From: an uncultured Butyricicoccus sp.
Lineage (GTDB): Bacteria; Bacillota; Clostridia; Oscillospirales; Butyricicoccaceae
DNA: 5,848 bases
Reading direction: 5' to 3'
Assembly: GCA_900557315.1 (NCBI GenBank)
Contig: USSI01000105.1
Coordinates: 1 to 5,848 of the forward strand
The translations under genes and the position numbers were made by a program. Shown here piece by piece: positions 4,612-5,848 of the stretch. Within the stretch, counting starts at the first letter, position 1; every line of letters starts with the position of its first letter. The notes below the pieces were generated by a model that worked only from the letters and a program-made list of their open reading frames with translations, was not told where the DNA came from and made no database searches.

Positions 4612-5848
4612 ATGATCGACACCGCTGTTGCCCGTCTGGTCCGCTATGCGGAGCAAAAAGGGTTGATCGCGCCAGAGGACCATATCTGGGCGGTCAACAC
4701 CCTACTTGAAGCGCTGCAGTTGGACGCTTACGAGGAGCCCGTGCTGGACGACTCCCCCATTGACCTGCCCGCTGTGCTGGATGAGCTGATGGACGACGCG
4801 CACGCCCGCGGCGTGCTGGAAAACGACTCGATCGTTTACCGCGATTTGTTTGATACCAGCCTGATGGGCCGCCTGACGCCGCCGCCGCGCGAAGTCATTG
4901 CCAAATTCCATGCGCTATATGCAGAAAACCCGGTGCATGCGACCGACTGGTATTACCGCTTTAGTCAGGATACCAATTACATCCGCCGCGACCGGATCGC
5001 AAAGGACGTTCAGTGGAAAACACCGACCGAATACGGTGAGCTGGACATCACGATCAATCTGTCTAAGCCGGAAAAAGATCCAAAAGCGATCGCAGCGGCG
5101 CGCAACCTGCCGGCAGCTGCCTATCCCCGCTGCCAGCTGTGCACGGAGAACGAGGGCTATGCCGGCCGGGTCAACCATCCCGCGCGTCAGAACCACCGCA
5201 TCATCCCGATCACGATCGACGGACAACCTTGGTTTTTGCAGTACTCCCCCTATGTGTATTACAACGAGCACTGTATCTGCTTAAATTCCGTGCACACCCC
5301 GATGAAGATCGACCGTGCCTGCTTCCGCAAGCTGCTCGATTTCGTCAGCCAGTTCCCGCATTATTTTGTCGGCTCCAATGCCGACCTGCCCATTGTCGGC
5401 GGCTCTATTCTGGCGCACGACCATTTTCAGGGCGGTCATTATGAATTTGCGATGGCCAAAGCGCCGGTCGAAACGGTACTGTCCTTCCCCGGATTTGCGG
5501 ATGTGCGCGCGGGCATTGTTAAGTGGCCGATGTCGGTTATCCGGCTGGACTGCGCCGATCCGGCGCGGCTTGTTGAGTTGGCGGACCGCATCCTGACCGC
5601 GTGGCGTGTCTATACAGACGAAGACGCGATGATCCTTTCTGAGACGGACGGCGTGCCACACAATACGATCACGCCGATCGCTCGCCGACGCGGCGCGGAA
5701 TATGAACTGGATCTTGTGCTGCGCAATAATTTAACCACTCCCGAACACCCGCTCGGGCTGTATCATCCGCACGCCGAACTCCACCATATCAAAAAGGAAA
5801 ACATCGGCCTGATCGAGGTCATGGGTCTGGCCGTTCTGCCTGCGCGTC
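4612..5848 (+). CDS. galT: UDP-glucose-hexose-1-phosphate uridylyltransferase, class II, 3' end cut by window edge
   Basis: GalT (EC 2.7.7.12) transfers UMP from UDP-glucose to galactose-1-phosphate, giving UDP-galactose and glucose-1-phosphate. The frame is open from ATG 4612 to the window edge, giving 412 codons; Firmicute class II enzymes are about 490-515 residues, so roughly 80-100 are missing. The catalytic motif GGSILAHDHFQGGHYEF spans residues 263-279, with the uridylylated histidine in HDH (269-271). This is the class II counterpart of the HPHxQ motif in class I enzymes such as E. coli GalT. YPRCQLCTENEGY at 171-183 carries the conserved CxxC, followed by NHPARQNHRIIP (188-199). DGVPHNTITPIARRR (346-360) and RNNLTTPEHPLGLYHPH (371-387) are also class II hallmarks. 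The start is set by AAGGGAGG (4597-4604) seven bases upstream. Its Shine-Dalgarno overlaps the galE stop codon, so the two genes are probably translationally coupled. No damage is visible in the part seen. Confidence 0.95.
   Translation, partial: MIDTAVARLVRYAEQKGLIAPEDHIWAVNTLLEALQLDAYEEPVLDDSPIDLPAVLDELMDDAHARGVLENDSIVYRDLFDTSLMGRLTPPPREVIAKFHALYAENPVHATDWYYRFSQDTNYIRRDRIAKDVQWKTPTEYGELDITINLSKPEKDPKAIAAARNLPAAAYPRCQLCTENEGYAGRVNHPARQNHRIIPITIDGQPWFLQYSPYVYYNEHCICLNSVHTPMKIDRACFRKLLDFVSQFPHYFVGSNADLPIVGGSILAHDHFQGGHYEFAMAKAPVETVLSFPGFADVRAGIVKWPMSVIRLDCADPARLVELADRILTAWRVYTDEDAMILSETDGVPHNTITPIARRRGAEYELDLVLRNNLTTPEHPLGLYHPHAELHHIKKENIGLIEVMGLAVLPAR

Noticed and set aside
2931..4622. 563-codon open frame on the minus strand across galK and galE
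   Set aside because: It is antisense to two genes with clear family motifs. Its translation is rich in Arg, Pro and Ala runs and has no recognisable domain. Long antisense frames are common opposite GC-rich genes with strong codon bias.

Overview
The window carries a Leloir-pathway galactose locus from a fairly GC-rich Firmicute. Coding regions are GC-rich and intergenic regions strongly AT-rich. Three features point to a gut-type Clostridia lineage such as Oscillospirales/Ruminococcaceae: strong AGGAGG/AGGGGG ribosome binding sites, the Firmicute-type galactokinase signature (PGRTELGGNHTDHQ) and a class II GalT (HDHFQ). That assignment is an inference from protein style, not a database match.

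Layout. Positions 1-687 (minus strand) hold nearly all of a VTC-type polyphosphate polymerase domain protein; its C-terminal end lies outside the window. An AT-rich divergent region (688-1045) follows, with a likely minus-strand promoter and a very good plus-strand sigma-A promoter overlapped by a CpG-centred palindrome. A LacI/GalR-family repressor gene (1046-2068) comes next and is closed by a strong intrinsic terminator (2090-2117). A second AT-rich region (2118-2257) has a promoter and operator-like dyads. Then come galK (2258-3541, interrupted by an in-frame TGA at 2792-2794), galE (3609-4598) and galT (from 4612, running off the right edge).

How the genes work together: GalK phosphorylates galactose, GalT exchanges galactose-1-phosphate with UDP-glucose, and GalE regenerates UDP-glucose from UDP-galactose. 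The LacI-type protein is the probable local repressor, and both its own promoter and the galK promoter carry candidate operators. A near-identical 12-base motif (AATTTCAMTAAA) lies just inside the repressor transcript and, inverted, over the galK -35 box.

The main oddity is the premature TGA at galK codon 179. The reading frame continues past it with full family conservation, including the catalytic Asp, for another 248 codons, with no other damage. The simplest explanations are a recent nonsense mutation or a base-call/assembly error. Recoding of UGA is a less likely but testable alternative. Apart from this codon and the candidate regulatory dyads, the locus is ordinary; I see no mobile element, CRISPR array, tRNA or rRNA.
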